Source of the DNA: Atherinomorus stipes
Taxonomy: Eukaryota > Chordata > Actinopteri > Atheriniformes > Atherinidae
Direction: 5' to 3'
Assembly (NCBI GenBank): GCA_023101725.1
Contig: JALJCO010013654.1
Span: 1-64,000, forward strand
Length of the DNA stretch: 64,000 nucleotides
Positions 50,452 through 64,000 of the stretch are shown here, in pieces. The translations under genes were made by a program, and so were the position numbers. Numbering within the stretch: the first letter of the stretch is position 1; each line of letters begins with the position of its first letter. The notes under the pieces were generated by a model that was given only the letters and a program-made list of their open reading frames with translations, had not been told where the DNA came from and did not search any database.

Positions 50452-51456
50452 ATGCACTGCAAAATATAATGGTCTTAATACAATTAAAAAAAAAAAAAAA
50501 AAAACACTTAAATTGAGAAGAATCAGACTCTAATCGAGTGAAATTATCTTTCCATGTAGTAAGATAATTACACTTGGTAAGATTTCTTGAAATAAGAAAA
50601 AATATCAAGACTCAACAAGTTGTAAAACACTCATTTCAAGTCCCTCATTTAGTGAAAAATCCCTCAAAACTAGTTTGGTAATACTTCTTTTCAGTGTTGG
50701 TTATTTCCCCTTTTTTAAGTAAAAAAAAACTTAAAACAAGAAGTTTTTTCAATTTGAGAATTGGTATAAAGCCTTTTTTGTAAGGCAGTACCTCATACTG
50801 AAGGAGCAGCACAACACCCACCAACCTCCGAACATGCATGTACCTGAATGGAACTTGGTGAAAACTTTTACCTAGGATCAGATTGGTTTGGATGACATGG
50901 GACTTGAATTCATAATCTTCTGAGAACTTGACAACCTGCTCTACCACCCGAGCCTCTGTTTCAGACTGTTACTGTAAATGCACCTCTATGAAATGCTGGT
51001 TAGTTGTTCTTGTTTTAAGATCTTTTCTCTCAAAATGAGAAAGCAGCAACACTAAAAATAAGCTTTACTTATTTAGTTCAGTTAGTTTATCACAAACTTG
51101 AAATAAGTGTTTCACAGCTTGTTTTAAGCTAAATTTCCACTTGTCTAACATCTAGATATTTTTCTTTTTACAGGAAACCTGTGTGTATGAACTGGTACAT
51201 GGAGGTCTTAAAACAAGTTTTTACAGCTAAAATTGGGGGCGAAAGACACATTGTGATTTGAAACAATGTCTTAGTTATAAAATAACCAATTTTAAGATTC
51301 CTTACTAAGTAAGAAATAAAGACTCTCAAAACTGGATTAATAATCTTACACATTCTGGTCTTATCAAGTATATTACTATCAAATTGAGATAGTTAAGACA
51401 GCTTATGCTGAATATAAGACTGTAAGACTTGGTCAAATATACTGTTTTGCATTGTG
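50452..51456. mobile_element. About 1-kb inverted-end repeat
   Basis: The edges CACTGCAAAATATA and, inverted, CAATGCAAAACAGTA suggest short terminal inverted repeats. The interior is AT-rich with repeated AAGTGTTTTA-like and CTTGTTTTAAG-like words. A SINE lies inside it. Confidence 0.4.
50780..50956 (-). mobile_element. tRNA-derived SINE
   Basis: On the - strand it starts CTCGGGTGGTAGAGCAGGTT, a tRNA A box. About 30 bases on follows GAATTCAAGTCCC, a tRNA B box. A non-tRNA body follows to about 50780. The A and B boxes of RNA polymerase III make the origin clear; the SINE family does not. Confidence 0.65.
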
Positions 51457-54400
51457 GAAATGTGGTAATTAGAATGAAGCTATTGATAGTTTATCTGTTA
51501 ATCCTGTCAAACAAACAAATGTATAATCTCAGGTAGAGGAATCGGGGGATCGGATTAGGAATGAAAGTGTTGTTTTCTGCTGATGGGATGGAGATTAACT
51601 GAAAGGCTTTTAACAGACTGCAGTCAACATTGGGAAGGAAGCATTTTATGAGAACAAGAAGTAAGTCTGAGCTGTCAGAAATTAATCAAGATTTATATAT
51701 CCCTCTATATCATTGGCAAACTGCCGGATAGCAGAAGAAGTCGAGTTTATTTGCATGTGATACGGTTATTAACTTGGGTCAGGCTAAAGAAATAAAATGT
51801 TCTCTGTTCAATTTGTAAACAGCAGCTGAGAAAGTGAACTCACCAGATGATTTAGTTCCGCATTTATAAAATTAGATAAGGTTTATCTTGCTTTTAAATT
51901 AAGCTGAGAAAAATTTCCAAACCAAAGTTGTCTTTCATTAAGCTTATTGAAGCTTGAATAACTAAAAAACCCTGTCAAGATGCCCTACATTTTCCTGCAC
52001 CTTATAGTCTTGTTTCTTTTTTTAAGAAAATCCACCTATCAAGAAGAAGCAAAACCTAATGGGGCTAAAATGGTCTCAGACTTGTTTTTGCCTCTCTTTA
52101 TATATATATATATATATATATGTTTATATAAATGGTATATTTTAGTCAAGCCCTTCCACAGTATCTTGTTTTATATCACTATATCAACTTCATCAAAACA
52201 TTTTGTTCTATTTTGATCTGAGCACGTCATAAAAAAAAGGCCTGCTGTGCTGCTGATCATGAGCTAATTTTAGTGGAGGCTGATGCCTCTTGATGTTGTT
52301 TGATGAATTAATAGTTTTTTGTGTACAGGAACTTTTGAATCATTTGGGATTGCTTTGAAAAAAAAAGCAGCACTGAGAAAGCAGATGAGTGAAGCCTCCA
52401 CAGTTTCAAGGACTGAGAGGTTTTAAAAGTCATGACTGACTGTATCCAACTTTGATAAAGAAGGCTGGTGAGGGAAATTAAAGATGTATAATCATGTACA
52501 GTACTAAAGACCACAAGGATGCCCCTGTGTGATGTTACAATTGCTATTTTGGGTTTTCCCCAAATGAAATGAGCATCAATTATTAGATGACAAGTGCAGG
52601 TTTCCCAAATGGTGGTATATTTTGTCAAAATTACATTAATTTCTTGTTTGGTTAATGACATTAGTTAGAAATTCCTCTCATCCATGTCTTAGTCTTTCTT
52701 TTCATCTCTCTTTTGTGCATTCTAAAATTATCATTTGCATTGATTTCAGACTTTTTTTCCCCCCTCAGTTGTGTTAGAAACACTAATGAAGAAGGAAGAC
52801 ACTCCAACTGGGATATATTTTTTCTTGCAGGGTTGTGTGGGATTGAAATAATACCAACACAAGCCAAAACCAGCCAGTTGTGTCTATATTTACCACTGCA
52901 GAACCTGCCAGCGCCTGTATGTGTAGGACGACAGCATGCGTATTGCTTCAATAGCAAAATATTGTCAAGACAGCTCGCCAAGGAAAAGGTTGAGGACTAT
53001 TGTCTCAGGTAAGACTTGAAGCTGTTTAAGATTCCCTCTGAGCTTCCAGTCAAGAGTTATAGGCAGAGTCTGCAGAAAGTTTGAGCTCTAAAGGTTAAAT
53101 CTGAAAGAAAATAAAGCTGAGGCAGCACGAGAGATTTCAAATAGCTTTAAACATATCTACAAAGCTGATTTGTCTGTTCTTTTACTTTTCAAGGGGAGCA
53201 CTCCAGTTAAATTCTAATATCCTCAAAATGGCATACAATATTTTAAGCCCCTTTTCTTCTTTAAAAGGAGGATTTTGGAGCTTTAGTCTTTAAAAATTAA
53301 TCACCGAAAGGCAGCAGAGTTTAACCAATCTTTTTTGCCACTCAAACAAATAAATAAATGGTTAACTCCTATGGGCTTAGTATTGCCAGGGGCTTGACTT
53401 TGATTCTTGATTCATTGGTGGGATCTATGAATCCTCTTATAAGCTCCACCCACGCTTCAGCCCCTCAGTATTTCCTAAAGTCTCCACTGATTCTGCAAAA
53501 CATTTTACCAGTTTGTAAAGTCAACAGGTTTTTACTGACTTTCTGCCTAGGAGTCATCACTCTGTGGCTATGTGAGATTCTGACATGATATGCAACACTC
53601 TACCAAGAAATACCTGGAAACAGCCTGGAATTACAGCTAGTGTGCAGTCGTTTGCCACTGGGACTGTTCATGCATTATAAATGAGAGAGGGGCACCCCTG
53701 AAAAAAAATTAACTTGGCAACCTGTCTTCAGAATAATTGGCTGAAATAGCATCAGTCTTCATAATATATTTAGATGCAAACTCAGCTGTTTTTGGGAGAA
53801 ATTCAAGAGCAAGAGAACCCAGGAAAGGAAGACAACACTCCATGTAGCTTTACAGACCTGAGAGCTTTGGCAGTAGTTACCTCCTATTAGTAGAAAAGCT
53901 CATGATTCTGTCACCGAGTGAGGGAGAGAGGCAGCCCTTATTATATTGTTGCTGGTTGGTCATTACATTATGAAAGTCTGAATCAGCTTTAGTGGACCTC
54001 TCATGGTTCAGCTGTGTATCAGAGAAATAGTCACAGTAACTGCAACAGTGAACCTCAGCCTGCAAGGCTGTATGCCTCAGCATGTTAAGAGAAAACAAAA
54101 TGGATGTATCAGACACGCCTGCTCTTACTCAGTGGATCTCAGATAAGACTAATGTTATAATCAACTCCAGCTGTTAATGGGTCAAATTTGTGAAACAGAT
54201 TTCTATAAAACACAGACTGCAGACCCATGTCCTCTCTGATTTTACTGATACGACACTGCAAGTCTCCAAATAAACTAAATCCTCTTCTGTCACTCCTGCA
54301 AACTTGATGCACCCACATGGTGCATCAGGTTTAAATGGGTTGGTGCTTGTTGTAAATGCAAACTGCAGTTGCTTCAGCTTCTTAAAAACTGACAAGGAAG

Positions 54401-55584
54401 CATCCCACTTAAACATGTAATGCTTAGCAAAATCAGAATCAGTGAGCAAACTGTGGTGCTTTGCAGACTTATGTCATAACCTTTGACCATGCAGATTTAT
54501 ACTGCAGAGAGATGTGCTTCGGTGGGTAAGTAATGCGATTTTCACATATAGAAAATAGAGTCCTGTTCTCAAAAGCTGAACAGGAGTGTTATTAAAAGGG
54601 CTAAAGCTGAACAAAGTGACATTTTTAACTAATGGACATGTCAATGAAATGCTTCCAGTTAATCATCTAAATCTAGACTGTAATGATAATTGAGTCAGTT
54701 TCATGGATGTTGTCTCTGCACAGAGGCCTACACATGTATCTGCATACATTTATTGAACAGAGTAAATGTATGCTGTCTGAGGATTGGCTTTTGCTGGGTT
54801 CAAAACTAATTTACATACAGAAAATAACAAGAGTCAAGTTTTTGTATAATGTTGATATTTTATAAATCACGGTCTGAGTGAGATGTTAACAACCTCCTCT
54901 GTAACATTTCGAATTTAGGCAGCAACAAACAATAAAAGAAGAACGCTTATAAAGAAAAAAAAAAGAACAATTAAACAACCATTAAGCCTGCCAGCGTTCC
55001 CCTTAATCATTCTTATTAGTTACGGAAGTTTGCTGACCTCATCAACAACACTGAAGATATAAAACATCAGAAAGTCCATGAACAGCCCTGCATCAGTGCA
55101 TTTTGGTTCCCTGTCATAGCTTATAGGGCATAAATCTGATTAATCATCATTAAAGTTGTTTTCCAACAGTATTCCTTCTCAGCATTACTCCACATAGCTT
55201 GCAAAGTGCTAATTAGCATAAATGAGGACACCTGTGCAGGGGAGCAGGGCCTTTAATTATCCAAGTAGGTCACATTATATCATTTAATGCTCTTATATCA
55301 AATGATTGTTTAAAATCTATTTAAAAGTACTTATGCATTTCCCACAAAAGCAAAGATTCGGCAGCTGAATCATTTGTTAGGGACCATTTACTATGTTTAT
55401 ATTCAGTGGCTGTAAACAGGAAATAGTTCAAGTAATTTACATTTGAGAATTAAACAGTTTATAATTTGGCTTTTTACATATGTGCAGTAATTACATGCCA
55501 AGTAGTTAAATCTCTTACAACAAAATCAGTAGGAAAAAAGTTTAACAAACATTGAATTAATTTGTTTGTAACAAATGAGTGCAG
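51457..55584. other. Intergenic DNA downstream of pex1
   Basis: AT-rich, with a TA repeat near 52098-52121. No exon is supported. ATTAAA signals on the - strand near 55.25 and 55.28 kb may belong to the pex1 3' end. Confidence 0.45.

Positions 55585-64000
<8,416 letters not shown>

Noticed and set aside
52713..53012. 99-residue + frame followed by GTAAGA
   Set aside because: It has no family similarity I recognise and no acceptor or partner exon that would make it a gene.
53877..54449. Two - strand frames in the intergenic region
   Set aside because: There are no domains, no repeat signature and no splice context.

Overview
The window is vertebrate genomic DNA, most likely from a teleost fish. 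It has short coding exons with GT-AG introns, abundant microsatellites and fish-type mobile elements. It holds 3' parts of two host genes whose proteins are recognisable: elmo1 on the + strand and pex1 on the - strand, lying tail to tail. No bacterial-style genes, rRNA, tRNA genes or CRISPR arrays were seen.

Positions 1-11129 are a large DNA transposon that starts at, or a few bases before, the left edge of the window. Its two ends match each other as an inverted repeat of about 0.8 kb. Each end has a terminal motif of about 57 bp, an array of 20-bp AT-rich units, and a short unique segment with a CCAAT box. Two genes point inward from these ends and converge. On the + strand is a DDE integrase-core transposase (822-2576). 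On the - strand is a 13-exon gene (10323-2971) for a protein with an N-terminal zinc ribbon, a middle domain, an acidic linker and a C-terminal HECT ubiquitin-ligase domain. Both genes carry many one-base indels and stops, so this copy looks dead, although its splice sites and key residues are still legible. The element probably lies in an elmo1 intron, because no elmo1 exon lies between it and the exon at 13238 and elmo1 coding sequence upstream of that exon is absent.

From 13238 to 41162 seven elmo1 exons give the last 293 residues of the protein: the end of the ELMO domain, the PH domain and the proline-rich tail. All exon phases agree and there are no frameshifts. Inside the 17-kb intron is a promoter-like, first-exon-like segment (about 17100-17695). 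An ATG three bases into the next exon would give a 247-residue short isoform. The introns hold several MITE or foldback elements, a 113-bp tandem duplication and Tc1-like debris.

From 41163 to 55584 lies the intergenic region: the elmo1 3' UTR, two Tc1-like remnants, an L1-type LINE fragment, a second copy of the foldback element and a repeat containing a tRNA-derived SINE. From 55585 to 64000, 20 exons of pex1 (- strand) encode about the last 1027 residues, including both AAA+ ATPase domains. Every phase agrees. The 5' part of pex1 lies beyond the right edge. PEX1 acts in peroxisomal receptor export and ELMO1 in Rac activation with DOCK proteins; no functional link between the two is implied.
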